Positions 46,174 to 61,100 of a stretch of DNA of 64,000 nt are shown in pieces. Both the position numbers and the translations under genes were made by a program. A model generated the notes under the pieces. That model saw nothing but the letters and a program-made list of their open reading frames with translations. It did no database searches and was not told the DNA's origin. How positions within the stretch are numbered: position 1 is the first letter of the stretch; every line of letters begins with the position of its first letter. Origin of the DNA: Phoebastria nigripes (Eukaryota > Chordata > Aves > Procellariiformes > Diomedeidae); NCBI GenBank assembly GCA_035582835.1, contig JAYKAV010001842.1:753989-817988 (forward strand). The letters run 5' to 3'.

Positions 46174-49100
46174 CTGTAAAGCAAGAAGGCTTATATTATT
46201 AAAAAGCCATTTGGGTTCCTTACATGGAAGGTGCTGCACGATGTAAAGCAAGCCCCTTAGCTTTGTAACATTTCCAGAAGGTAGGCTAACATTTTCATCC
46301 TTCGCTAGACTGAGAAGCTGAGTATGGAGAAGTTAAGCAGCTATTTTCATACCAGAAGCGTGCCATGTTTTCAGGCATATAAGCCTCCATTCTGATAAAA
46401 TGGGTACTTCAAAAAAATGCAACATTATTGTTCAAGTTAACTATTCACAGACTGAATAGAAATCAGATAGAAATCAAAGCCACAAAGGGCAGGAGGAAAG
46501 GCTCCAGTTGCCAAACTTCTTGTATTGTTGCACATCAATATAATCCACATTGCAATCAAAGCACAGGGTTGTGGTTTTTTGGGTGATAAATAATACAGGC
46601 TAAATAACCCGAAAAATATGATACTTTCCATTNTGCAAGGAAACCTTAGGCCATGTAACTCTCAGCCATACTGTTTTAAGCCTTGAAATAATTGCTAGAT
46701 CTTGATTTTAAACTCAGCTGTGACATCCACTTGATCAAATTACTTAAAAAGCCCTCAGAATCTTATGACCACAAATATGAACTTTTCTGCATTTGTTTGG
46801 CCTAGATGAATGGCTCTTGCATTGGTGTTAGTGTTTCATGATCAACTTACTAACCCAAAGGATGGGCAGCATGATGATCCAAGTTACAGCTAGAACAGCT
46901 GCAAAGTTGCTTCGTAATCTCCTGGTTATTTGGTATCATGAAGGTCCTCTGTCCTCTCTTATTCTCACTTAGGATTCAGAATTAAGAACTTGATCCTGAA
47001 GCATCAAGAATCCAGACTGGATAAAGCCCCGAGTAACCTGGTCTGACCTCACAGCTGACCCCGGTTTGAGGTCAGACTAGATGACCTCCTTGAAGTCCTT
47101 TCCAACTTGAGTTATCCTGTGATCCTACGAACTTGACAGGTTCAGAAAACTAGAAATAATTTTGTTCAAACTAATCCGTGTTACATTTCTCTCTCTCTTA
47201 ATAAAGCTGNTTTTCTTGCAGAATCTCGCATTTTGACAAGTTAGCATTTGAACAGAAACTTAGTTTTATAAAGGAAGTCCTATAGAGTTTAGTTACAACG
47301 GTATTTTCTAGGAAAAAAACAGATGAGTGATAATGCAACAATATTTTCCATGCTCCTAACCAACAGAAATGAAATAATTTTGTAATAACCCTGGAGCCAT
47401 TATCCACGACACGACAGTTTGGAGAGAATTAATGACATTAACCATTAGATGGCTTCATCTGCGTCTTCCCTCTCTCAGCATGTTCAGCCTCTTTGTGCCA
47501 GAAAAAGCTAGTGGAGACAGTGCACTGGAAACTATTTGTCTAGTCTTGTGCCATGCAGGCAGCTGTGCTGCTTCTGTGAGTGTCCTTTCAATTACCTCAT
47601 GCTTCGAAGGACCACCCTTGCTCCAGAGCACAGACTAGTCCTTAATCCAAACAAAATCCTTTCCTAGGCTGACCTGAAAGTCAGTTTTCTGTTGCCCAAC
47701 ATCCCTAGCAACAAGCATCCTTGAATGAATAATACTTTCTCAGAACATGTGAACAGAGCATTTACCATTCACATGAAGCCACAGACATGTCATTTCAGTT
47801 TCTTTTTGGAGACATAAATTGGAGGAATACTCTCACGATGGTGTGGAAAGCTAACACGTTTTGATGTTAACAAATCTGGCCAGAAGAGTCATGCACAGAC
47901 TTTTGATTCTGGGCTGTAGCTGCCAATGTTGTATCAGCTGCATCTAAGTCACAGTTTCTCTATATTGCTATCCAAAATATTTTATTCTGAAGAAGTTGTT
48001 CAGGAATCTTGTTATTGTTTCCCTTTCTTTACAGGCAGCAGCAGATAGTATTTGTAAACAGGTATGTCTGGTAGGGCTGCAGAAGGCTGGCAAAAGCTCA
48101 TCTGCCAGTAAATCTAAGGAGGACTGGACTCAACTTACAGCTTTAGATGCATCAGGAAAAAGCCTAGAAACACCTTCAGGCCTCCTTCATTAGGCAGACG
48201 AGCGATACAGGAGCAATTTTTGCATTCTGTGTACTTGCCACAAGAAGCTCCTGGCAGAACATTTTACCTCACTACTTTCTGAAGTGCTAAAATAACTATA
48301 AATATGTCCTGGTGGATGCCTCTCCACCGGTATCAGTGAAATGCTTTCAGCAGTATATGGCTTTGTGGATCAAAAATATGCACGCACACCCCCTTTTTTT
48401 TCCAGATACCACAATGATAAATTACCGTAAGAACACCCCCAACTTTTACATGTGAAGAAATAAAGAAAATATTAGTGGAGTCAGTTTGTGGACTTAGTGC
48501 ACTGTAGGCAGTTTGCGAGCACACAAATGGTTCCTGCCAATTAATCTATTTTTAAATATTTTATCTCAGCATGGTCAGTGATAATACTGAACTCATTTAA
48601 ATTATCCTCTTCAAAACTATTTAAAGTGTACAATTTCTTCAGACTAATTATTACATTACTATCCAGCCAAACAAGCCACAACTTACAAGTGATTAGTGTT
48701 TTCATGTTACAAAAAAAGCCCCACAGAAGATCAAAGATCTGCTTCCACAGGCAGATCTACCTGACATGCCTGACATGACTTCCCATTTCTTCCTAGTTCA
48801 TCTCTTTCAAAGTCTGAAGACAGAATCTTACTGTTAGTTTAGTTTTTCAGCCCTTCTATTTTTATTATACATGTTTTCAGGTTGTGGGAAAACCTACCTG
48901 CAGGATCTGTTAAACTAATTCTATGGATTCAGTCTAGTAAGTTTACTGCTAAACGCACCAGACATTAAATTAATTTCTAAAGAGCAGGGGAACCACCCCC
49001 ACTTCGGCAACACAAGTTTCTTCTTAGTAGTGCTCTTTTGGGAAAGGCAGAGGAATATCCATTATATGGTGTCTAGATGTACCATTTAATGCTAACTTAT

Positions 49101-52100
49101 AAACAGTTACCAGTTAATAGTAACTAGTAATGATACTTACTTTTACAAATTTACCATGGAGAAGATATGGAGACTGGAAGTCATGCTGACAATTGGAATA
49201 AGCCATTCCTAACCCCATCCCTGACCCAAAAGCGATAGGCCATGTCTTTCCTGTGGGGGAAGGCAAGCAGACAAAAAAAGTAAAAGTCAAGAAAAGCTGT
49301 TAGTTTCACATGGCAGTGATAGCATTGTTAAATAAGCACCAAGAAAGAATAAATTACTGGAAGATGCATATTAGGCATTTTCAAGTTCTACGAGTCCTAA
49401 AATCGGCTAAAAACCAGACCACTTCAGAAGAACAACAAAAATAACAGTGAGTAAGACATCATATTTAGAATTTAATGGAGAGCAATCTTTGAATTCAAGA
49501 TATTACTGAAAATTATTCTGTTACCAAAGCATAACTAAAAAAGAATTTAAGATCAGTTTTAAAACCCTGGCAAGACTGGCATAAACTGATGTCTAGACAC
49601 ATGGCTCCAGTAATTTGGTTCAGGGTTTCCTGCAATTCTAGAATTTGAGCTGAGCACAGTAGGAGCTTAGAGAGATGCCGCATGTAACAACCTTGTTACA
49701 CAACAGTTAAAAGTTTAGGTAACTCCATTTCAACTGAAAAGACATGACCAATAATGAAAGAATTGGTCTAACATGCTGACTAAGTTTTACATGCCTCAAA
49801 GATTTCTTGGTTTTAAACTGCACCTACAACAGACAGAAATTAGGAAACCAGGCAGTCAAGATTACTGCAGTATACTTACTTTTGAAGAAGATGACTGAGA
49901 AAACAATTCCTAATCCAAATCCAGCACCTGTAAGAAGAAATGCAGCGAGTGAGGACTAAGATAATGCAAAGTAATAGAAAATGATTTAGTTCTTTACAGT
50001 AATTCTTTGTTCCAACTCAGGAATATCAGACTATATGTTATTTCAGCACACCAAACAAAAATGTTCTTAAATAGCAATTCTGAAAAAAATAATTCTTGTT
50101 TTCTTGAGTAATTGTAAGCAGCTAATTCAGATTAGAATCCCAACATATACAAGAACATCATTAGAAAGATTTGGGAAACAAACCAGACTCTCATCCCAGG
50201 GAAAGTTCCTGAATTTCTGTCACCATCTACAATGTGGAATGAAGATTTATTTGGCTCATTGTCAGCAAATGAGAAACACTTAAATGAAAACTTATTGTGT
50301 CCTTGAGCTTTAGATTTTGCAGATTAATATCTTATTGTATTTCGTTTATCTCACTACTTTAACTACTTCAATGTGTGTCCTGAGGGCAGCAAAACTTTGA
50401 TGCTTTGTGTTACCCTATACCTTGCAAAAGAAAGCTCCAGGCTGCTTATCTTTCACATCCACAACATTCATTATGGAGCATATTTAAACACATTAGGAAT
50501 GAATGACTTTTCACTTCCTTATACTATATATAGAAATAACTGCAGCAGTTGAAAAAAATTTATCCAAGCACCATTAAAGAACTCGGCTGGCATATTTTAA
50601 AATAATTTTTGCTTTCCTTGGAAGGTGCGCTTATGATTTTTTGCAAGAAGTCAGGCAAGTCTGCAAAACTCCTCTCACAACCCAATAAATGTAACAGTGA
50701 AAACTTTGAGCTCAGTGGGTAAATGCTACCTTTAATTATATCCACTAAAGTCAAGAATTTTAGATAAGGCGCAGAAGTACAGAAGTTAAAAAAGGAAAAG
50801 AAAAAAAATCAGTCATGCATATGCTCATTAAAAAAATACCTAACAAGTTTCAGGTTTATTTTGCAGCAAACACATCCTGTTATGGGTTTCAATTCTCTCC
50901 TTTCAATACAAGAAATCTAACTTAAGTATAACAAGGTTTATTAATTAAAAGACATACTTTTTTTTTTTTTTTAAATATTCCTAAAAGCATGTGATCCTTA
51001 TTTAAGCTCCTGTTGAACGCATTACTAAGTGGGTTGAGTCCAGAACAATGCCAAAGAATCCTATACCCTCTTGGCGTATAGGAGTACGTTTCTTTTTTTC
51101 AAGTTTCCTTCTGCTCTTTAAACCTTTTTCCCTGCAAAAAGTATACTAATGGTAGCTCCTATTGAGGCACAGATTATTGAAACAATATTCACTGCACTAC
51201 CTAGTGAATTAACTAAGTACCCCACTCTTTTCATTGATTAAAAAATCTCAAATATTAGAACAGAGATGACCAAACAGATGATCTGAGCAAACCCCCTTAT
51301 GTTTACTCTCCTGTTAGGACTTCACTATCCATATTTACTGAGAGCTAGAAATCAGAGCTGCTTTTGAAAACTCTTTTCATTTTACTACACGTTTTCATAC
51401 CTCCAATTGTGACAGCGGTAACTACTTTACCAGGTCATTACAACTTTGGAGTAGGCTTACGAAACATGCAACTGCAGGGAAGAACTTTGACCGCCTGCCA
51501 AGTGGTCCTGACATAACTCCCCCAGACATTTTAGAAACTGAGCATTTTGCAGAAGGTCAGGTTTTCACTCTAATCATTCGCACAGCTAAGGGAAAGTCTC
51601 AGTTCCTCAGATGTCTGGTCAGAGCTTCAAGCTTTTTCTGCATTTCAGACCGTAAGAGATACACTACTTGGAGCATCTCGTATAAACAGCTAACTACTCA
51701 TACTGTGTCACTGACCAGCATTTATATGCAGACTGGAAGAGACATCATGCATTACTAAGAGCAGCAGTTCATCCGTGCTAATTCCTCCACTCCCCCTCCC
51801 CAAGTAGAGCCTTCCTGCTGTACCTTTGCTATAATACAGCTGGTGTTGGCTCTCGCAGAATGTTTATGCTATTAAGGATAATTACTATCTTCAAGAATTC
51901 ATCCAACGGACAACTGTTTGGCCCTCTGACCTGACTCCCTCTGCCAGTCTTTTCCTACAATACATAGTTATGCTGCCTTTTTGTTTTGGGCTGTTGTACT
52001 GTAGGTCTGAAAAGGACTTTCTGGAGGTAATTACTTTCTGTTCAGACAGCACTAGGCGTTGTTTGAACTGTCCGGTTCAGAAGGCCTGTCATGCAGTGAA

Positions 52101-55100
52101 TGATACTGGTCCTACGCTTCCTGTCCAAGAAAAGATCCCCTCTGCCAATCCAAACAGTTTAGCTAATCAATGAGAAATGATTTACAGGATGACAAATTCT
52201 GCATCATCTCGATGCAGAGCCCAGGCAGTTTCTAATGTCACCACATTTTCCACGTTACCAGTCAAACCCACATTCTTCTTACCAGAGTGGTGGTAAACTG
52301 CTTACTTTCTTGTCTTAAGAGAAGTCTGCACTAAGGAAGCAGCTATAGTTAATACAGTTCCTTTCCATCTACATCCAGAAATCTTCATTATCTTGTATTC
52401 TCTTCACCTCCTTCAGATGCTCTTTCACATTACACCCCCGTTTGTAAGGGCTCCACACAGATGCCGTCAATGCTGCTTCCTGTTGGCCATGGGGGAAGCT
52501 ACAGGATACACTTAAAGGTGAAAAATTTATTATTTCTGCCAACTGCAATTCAGCCTAAGCCTAAAACAAAACCTAGGTCTTCCCCCACACTAATACCCAA
52601 CACCACTGTTAAGCAGATGTGGTCCAGCATGACTGACTTGTTAAGACAGAATGGTCTTTCCTAAGAAAGCTTTTTTCTGAAGTAGTGATAAGCCTGGTTC
52701 TAGGGAAGGGATTCTTCTTTTTCATGAAAATGCACAGTGTCAATTTTAGAGACTATCACTGCACCCTATTCCAGCAGGAAGGGGAGTACAGTGGCTGATT
52801 AGTTTTAAAAGATAATGGTAAGATATCTAGGGCCTCGCTTTAAGGAATGAAAATGCTATAGAGAAGGAAAGGAGGAGATCTGACAGCTAATGGGGTTTTG
52901 TTTTCTGTACAAGAAGACAACCTGAGAAACAAAGCCAAAAAAGTACTGTAGCTTCCCTCATCCCAAAGTCAGTTCGGTTCATTCCTTCTCTTACTGAGGA
53001 ACAGACTACAGTCTATGCTGAAAACTGTTGCTGATCGCAACACCCAATCTACAAGAAATGCTCAGATCTGCCCCCTCACGTCAGCCAGTGCATATACAGC
53101 ATTTGCTCTTTTCTACTTGCTTTTAACATTTAAGCATTGGTTTTAACTTAAAACCAGAAGCTTTAGCTACATGTAATTTCTTAGCCCATCTGGTTAAGAA
53201 CCTATTTCTGTGGATACTTTGTCACTCATCTTCATTCCACTAGAAAGTATTTGTGGTTATGTGGTCATTTCCTGTGTCTCCAGGACCAAGGGAGAGCGAA
53301 ACCATCTTGTCTTGGAAGCAAAGTAACGCGTTTCACTTTAATTCTATATAAAGTTACACCAGAGATAAACAATGGCAGAGCTGTTGATGAGTTTTACAGG
53401 TTTAAGTTCTCACATGCTCAATTTCCTTTTAAAGAGGCAACATGTTGCTTCAAAGAGCCTCCCACCTGACCAGGGGACACTCAGTCTGCAGCTGTTTCTA
53501 CTAAAGATCAGCACCTCTAGGCCAGGCTTTAACTTCATAACAATAAAACATGAAAGGTTTATCTTACAATAAAAACAAACGAACATGGAAAAGCTAAGGG
53601 CTTGATCCANGCCGGGCACATTTTCCCTCCTTTTCTTGCATGACAGACTCTTTGGAGGAAAAGGCCACAGGAAAGAGTACAACGCATTTTTCACCTCCTC
53701 TGACAGTTTAAAATGTTTAACTAGAAAAACAGTCTCTTCCACTCTGCATCTATCATTTCAGCTTAGACTCATTTACTCAGTGTCAACAGGGGACAGGACA
53801 GTTCTGTGGACATCTTACTCCCGCTCCCCAGTAAGTGTCCCAGCCGTACGGACCAGCACAGCCACACGGAATTGGTATTAGGCAGAAAGCCCAGTCTCCG
53901 AAACTTTTTCATTCTACTTTTTTGGCTCATATACCTTCCAAGAAAAATGTCACAGTACCTCAAATCAATCTAACACACAGAAAAGCACGCGTCGTATACC
54001 CAACAGGACATCATAAAAGTGTCTCGGAGAGAAACACAAATCCTCAGGATAGGCTCCTGCCCCGTAAGAACATCTGGGAAAAGCTTTTTCTATAAATTTA
54101 ATCAACAGTCCCTCCAACAGCGATACTACGCGTTCTCTCCTAGGCTACCCAAGTAGCTACAGGCTGAAGCAGCTATTAAGACTGCCACACCTAGATATAC
54201 TTTTCTTCAATAGCTTGAAACTTAAAATAAAAGGATTAAAATATGCTCGTTGACATCTGGCAAATGTGTTGCTGTTGCTATAGCAGCTGGAAGTTTTTCA
54301 ATTACTTAATCTGATAACAAAAAGAAAACTATTATTTTCCTCTGCCATTCCTTACACACAAATACAAAATAGAGAGCTTCAGCCTCCTCTCCTTCAGATT
54401 CTGTTATTTTACAATTAAAAGAACTAAATGACTGAAATATTATGAAGGAGCTCCTGGAAGATGGCTTCTTGTTCTAAGAAAATAGCAACCACTCTGTACA
54501 GACAAGACTCTCTAAAATAGGTCACAGACTTGTCCCAACAGAGAAGATTTCTTCCCAACTAGAAAGAGAGCTTCCATTAGGATCCAGAAAATCTATCAAG
54601 CCCAGTTAGTTTCTCTCTGGGGACAGTGACAGCAACAGCTTCAAGGTCCAACAGCAGATCTCATCCACGGGCTTGATGCACTGGAAGTTTCAAATGAGCA
54701 TCAGCTTAGTCCAGCACTAAAATTTGCTTTAGGTAAGGAAATACCCAAGAAAAGTCAAGATCTTCAAAACAAACAAAAACCACAAGCAACTCTCAAACTA
54801 TATTCTCCCTCCTGTTGTAGGGTGTCCCATCCTGCCCCCCTCCAATCCCACTTTAAGAAGATACAGAGACAACTGTTGTGCAAAAATGGTGAGGAGATCC
54901 TTCTTCATACACGAGGACCTTTATAGGGCAGCATTCAGCACCAGTTAGGAATCCGAGACCATGAAATCACTTATTTACGGGGAGAATTAATTTTAAGCAG
55001 ACTCTTAGCAAGGTCTTTCGTGGCAGGAATCAGATTTTCTTCAAACACCAACTTTGAAGCTTTCATTCTCATCTCCCCCATTGTGTGGATTGTTTACATA

Positions 55101-58100
55101 GCAGAGAGAAAAATGAGCAAGGACGCTAGAAGAAAACATCATGAAACTATATACCAAGTACTTGAGGAAGAAGCAGAAAAAAAAGTGTGTTTTGTTTTCT
55201 TCTAGCATTTGACTGTAGTAACACAGAAGACTTGGAATGACAGAATATAAATATCCATATACCGTTATAACACAAAAATCCCNACATGCTTTCAGGGGCC
55301 GCTTTCACCCTTAAGCACTCCTGCAGTTCAACCGCTGCCCGAAGGCTAACCTTAGATAAACATCAGCACTTTTGCACATGGGGACACAGCAGCGGGAAGT
55401 ATCGCTGATAGCCCATGATCCCCCAAGCAATCACAGTGATAGTCCCCTAGCCGGACCAGAAATTTTTCATCCTCACACCGGTGAATAAGCTGGTAAGAGG
55501 AGGGGGCACACGCATTTCCCCCCCTTTTAAAAGGGGAAGGGGAGAAGAATGGAAGCTGCTCTTTGAATAGACAGCACACCAAAGGATCTCATCAATACTG
55601 CATGAAGCTTTTAGACAAAATCAGGGTTGCACTCGCTTTAGAAGCACATATATAAGAAATCAGCAAGATACTCATAATATGGAAAAATACACCTCTGACA
55701 GAAAACTCTACCTTGTGCTACTGCAATAAAATATCCCACTAATGAAAACAATAGCATTGCTAAAAGAAAAGTTTTGCTGGAGTAAACACATCCACATTTA
55801 GGGCTTTTGCAAGCCTAACTATGAGGGTTGGCAATCACACTTCTTCACACCCATCCAACGTAGGTTGACCATTACTGACGTCTACTGGCCCAGCTAAGAA
55901 ATAGAGGCAATTTAGAGCAAGAAGTGTTAAGGTGGCATCTCACTAGCAGAAATGCTAAGGGAAGAAGCCCGATCCTTCTCAAATCTCTCGCTATCAATTT
56001 ATTATCACCAAGGATGTGCCAGCAGCCCTGAAAGGATTTTCCTCAGAGAATGAAATCTGATGTAACAAAGAACAAAGAGTTGTTCCCACTTACTGCTGTA
56101 ACATCTCAAGGACCAAACGAGCGGTTTAGGATATCACTCAGCTAGAGTCCCCTTCCCCTGGACGGTGTCACTGTATGCCACCTCCCAAAGAAGGCACAGC
56201 TGGCATCTTACCAATGCACTAATGCAGAGGACAAGGAAGTAAGTCCACTTTGGATTCATTTCCAGCAGAGGAGATCTTACGTAGTCTGGGGTTTTAAATG
56301 GCTGCACTACCAGACGGATGTCACAGCTCTTCTTTCAGGTTTTCTTGCACACCAGAAGCATTGCCAAGAGCAGGCTGGAACAAGGGTCAAGCAGGGCTTC
56401 CCCCAGCATTGCTCACAGCTTTGGTTAGTGAGCTGATCGGGCACATGTAGGCAGGGCAGAGTTTCCTGACTCAATTGGATGGCCAGCCAAGAGGAACAGC
56501 AGGATGCAATGCAGCTAGGACAAGAGAGACCTGGATTCCTAAAGATTTTCCTGCCTTTTTCTTCCAAAAGAAGATAATGGCCCCTTAATTTGTAGGCAGT
56601 CATTGTATTCAGAACTCTGCTAACAACATAACTAAATATTGCTCTTAGATTTTTGACTAAAAGCCTATTCTCTGAACAGCATTTGTCCACCTCTTCCAAA
56701 TAAAACATTTTTTCGTTGGCTGTGTTGCCTCCCTGCACAGCCTAAGCCATAAGCAGTTAATATTTACACTACTTGGTCTGCCACAAGATACAACTAGTAG
56801 AATTGGATCTTCTCCTGTACAACAAAGGAAAATAACTTGGGGTTACAAACAAAGCTCACATAACAATGCAGTTGTGTACTCACATAATATTCGTGTCCTC
56901 CAGTATTAAAAACAAAATCCCAAATGAAGAACAAGTCTTTTGACCTGGTAGCTAAGATTAGATGGCCACATTACAATTGCCAAGCAAAAAACACTTCAAA
57001 ACAGGAATTTCAGGATTTTTGTATATTTAGAGAAAGTCTAATCCAGTTTTCAGAAAGTATAATCAAATTTTATCATTAGATAGACTGACTTTATCCTATT
57101 CATAACCATGTGAAGGATTATTTAAAAATACTGACATTGCAATCCATACAATGATTCTTTCTGAAATATTCAATCTGTGGAATGACACANACAATACAAT
57201 TTCACCCTTGCCATTAACAGAAACAGCTATTCAAGCAGGCCAGATGATGCAAGCCAGAAGAAATCATGTAACAGTTGCAGGAGAACTGAAAGTGCCCTTT
57301 TCTCTTAAAAAATTTCTATTAAATGGAAATTAGAAGCGTTTTATTTTCAGATGTCAAAACAGAGGATTAGAGGAAAACGAACATTAGTACACTGGGTTAT
57401 CTACAAGCTTCCAGGCTGAATTTTGGTCAAACACAGACATACACATCAAAACATTTGTCTCCTGCAAAAAAAATGAACTTCAGCACAGCAAATTAACACA
57501 CAAGCCAAGAAGCAAACAGCTTTCCTAGGATTACCTTTCAATATCAGGTAAATTACAGTGTTCAACTCATTTAAAACTACAACAGTTTCAAAACAAACCA
57601 AGACACAGAGGCACGCAAATCTCCCTTCCCTTACACACAGACTCTTTGTTGCCTCCCCATTCCCTGGAAATGGCATATAATAATAATTTGTCCAAAATTA
57701 TAGCCTTGCAGAGAAAAAAACAACTCTGTCAGTCCTTCATGAGTAATTGTCTTTCCAAATAAACAGGTATGAACTATCAATCAGTTAAACAAACAAGCAA
57801 ACTCTTTAAACAGGGTTTGAAGCCGGTAGGGTGAAAGAAGACCACAATACTATTTACTTCCCCATCTCTTCTCTGGAGAGCTCTACTGATAAAAAGGAAG
57901 AAACAGTTGTGAAGGCTGGAGAAGACACAGGAGTTTATAAAGCTTTGCAAGCTGGGAAGAAAAAGAAAGCCTCTGTAGTTTGATTCTCCTTCCCCACACA
58001 CGAAACAAGCAACTTTTCTGATGGGTAAGAAAAATCAATATCAGGAAGAAAGACAGAACAGAAAGTTAAATTATTTAAATGACTGCACAGGTGAAAAGTC

Positions 58101-61100
58101 TTGAGAACAGTGCGAAGCCNGAGCCAGCGTGATCTGGATCGCTCATCAGAGAAACCGCCTGGTCAGCCAAGAAAGCACAACACAGCCCACTACACACAAA
58201 CACTGTGGTTACAGCTAGATTTAGAAAGGGAAGGGGAACAAAAATACCTAGACCCATCCTCATCATTAGCAGAACAAATAAATGTCAGTCCTAATAAAAA
58301 GGAGGTGAGCACATAAACTCCATTTAACAATGTTTCGATGTTTTGTGCAGGCATACAGAGGTTTACAGTACTTAACTCTTTGAAATTAAATACTGTCTTA
58401 ACAACGCCTGACAACATATTCTGTTTTGAACTAACAGGAAAAAGAAAGAGTTTTAATACTAAATTACAAGATGCACACAGGTAGTGACCAAGAGGTCAAA
58501 AATATAATACAGCATTTCAAAAGACGTAACATAAGATAAACATATATTTTGGACATTTTAATGGCAGGAGATCAAGTTTCTTCCAGGAGCTTGATCTCCA
58601 ATTAAAACTTCAAACTACAAACAACACAACCAACTACAAATACACTGGCTTACGCAACTGTAGTGGAAAGCCTGACAGACTAATACAAGATAGGACAGGC
58701 TGCACAGCCCCCAGCTATTATTTAAAAACATACTATTGCTAATAAAGTCATCCTGATAGCTGCTACCTCCCCTTCTCACTCTCTTCTGTTTCCCATGTCC
58801 CTCCAGCCCTCAAATTAATCCACAGCAGTTATCTGTCTCTACAGTTCTCAGACACTGGAAAACTGTCACGCGTGCAAGGCTTCAGAAATTCAGTGCTTTC
58901 CTTTATTTACCAGGTCTGGAATGGGAAAACACAGGGCTAATCACAATGTTTGTTTTTCCCCAGCCATTGGCTGGAAAGATCTCTCTTGCACTAGCGCTCA
59001 GGAAGGATGTAAAGGAATGTACGGGAAGGAAACTGCAGCCACCAAAAGGAAAAGTCCGACAAAGAAGTGAGGATTTGGTAAACTTCTATATCCCACATAA
59101 CAAGCAACAAAATTCTCAAGTAAAAAGTTTATTTTCTTTCTTTCTTTCCAGTATAACAACCGCCCTTGATAGTTTATTGGAAACTCCAGCAAACTTTGCA
59201 GCAGTATTACAAAAACAATCATCACAACCACGCAGGTTTTNAAAGTCCCTGCAGAGAAAACAATCATTTCCACTGAGATAGTCCGAGAANGTTTGTGTTA
59301 TCAGCACTCCGTTAACAGTTTGCATAGCTAGGCCACTGACTCACTTCACATTTAAAGGCCATCATCATCTTCAGTCACAAACTACTGGAGTACGAAGCAA
59401 CTTCTGGGTTGTTCCGACTTCCAAAGTTCATACCAAGTCATTTGTTGTTAATGCCACGGAGGAGGTTGCCAGCACAGACGCTTCAGTTACTGGATCAATC
59501 GTAAAAGCACACAAAACAGAAAAATGCCATCACGCATGAAGAGAAACATGTGTCTGAGGCCATCACACTGGGTTTAGTGCTAAGAAGCACTAAATTGAAG
59601 AGCTGCAGCCCATGTGCCCTTTTTGGGCAACCTAATGAAAAACATGAGTTTTACTGAGACCTCTACTCAATGCCATCATGAAGCTAACACTGGGAATCCT
59701 TGGTCTAGAGCACTAGCACAGAAAGTCTAAGCACATTTTCTTTCTTCTGTTGCCACTTTAGGATGGAAGAAAACACCAAATTAAAACAAAAGGCCTGCTG
59801 AAGAGACGTGCTGCATCGTAATCAACCCTGTATCCACTTCTTTCAGCCTCCCGGAGATACTTTCCACGTACAGGATTCCTACATGTACATGTACAGCTGC
59901 AGCATGGAACAAGTTCTTGTATATAATTTGGCATACTTAATATTTTATGATAAAGCAACCAATGCTATGGAAACATAAACATATCTGGATATGTTTGTCA
60001 GACAAACCTGAATAGAATTTCATAAGGCAAAACACTGGTCTGGAGCACTTGACGCTTTTCAAAGGCCTGTTATAAACAATGGAAGTTTCAGTTTACTTAA
60101 AATTATTAAACATCTTTTCTAATGGAAAAGTATTAGGCAACTAAAACCCTGAGTTCCTCATCAGCTTTCAAGCATAAGGCCACTACAGCAACAAGAAATA
60201 AACATCCACATTTCTCAGATATTATTCATGGTTCTAAAAGAGACTTCTGCACCAACATGGAACGCATACCTTTCATGTCAGATACTTCACTTCTTGCTCT
60301 ATACATTGCATTTAAAGATTCGCTTTGGTATATACACTTCATAAAGNCACAACCTCTGTCTAGTCGATTTGCCAGCCTGTCACATGAAGAGCACTGAACT
60401 GCGCATACACAGTTACAATCACTCATAAAACTCACAGTTCTAAGTGAAACGTTATGAATGGTTTGTTGCAGATCTGAAGCACTGCAGACATGTGTCCTAA
60501 CGTTAAGGACAAATATGCATGGAAGAAAACCAACGGAACTGTTCACCTACTTAAAGAAAAGGCACAACTGTCTGCAGGGTTGGGACAGCGGACGGAAAGC
60601 TTCTCAATGTCAACCTGCNCACACTGCACTAAGTAACACATGCCAAAGCTATCAGTGTGTCACACTGCATACTGCTTTTAATAAACACAGCCCACCTCGT
60701 ACACTGAGTGATGTGAACAGCTCTGCAGAAACAGATTTCGAAAACCAAGCCATCGTCATAGCGAAACTAAAGGCGGGCAAGGTCGTNGCACTGAAGCACC
60801 CGGTCATGCCTACCGGGGGCCCATTCATTCAGGGCGGGAGGCGAGCCGCTGGCCGCGGAGCTCAGCGCAGAGGGAGATTTCCTTCGGAAACCTCTCATCT
60901 TCAACAGAGGGAGCGACCAGAGGTCAAAAACGACCCTCCGCTACCGAATCCCGGGTAAGACGGGGCCGGGCCGGGGAGAAGAGCCCCGGGGCGGCCGTGG
61001 GAGCGGGCCCGGCGGGGGTCCGTGCCCGCGGCCAAGGTCACCTTGCCAGGCCCGGGGCCGCCCGGCTCCCTCCCGCCGCGCCTGTCCCCGACCCCCGGGG

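Larger units (their letters stand above)
46174..49140 (-). other. MICOS10: MICOS10 intron 3
   Basis: GT..AG intron of about 3 kb, AT-rich, with a CR1 3' end at 47015-47130 and a MIR-like fragment near 46.3 kb. Confidence 0.8.

Noticed and set aside
53595..53620. GGGCTTGATCC phrase resembling a short-repeat arm
   Set aside because: Too short and interrupted by an N; no partner arm nearby.
56307..56738. 143-aa minus frame in MICOS10 intron 1
   Set aside because: No recognisable domain, no splice support with MICOS10 exons, and length is plausible by chance.
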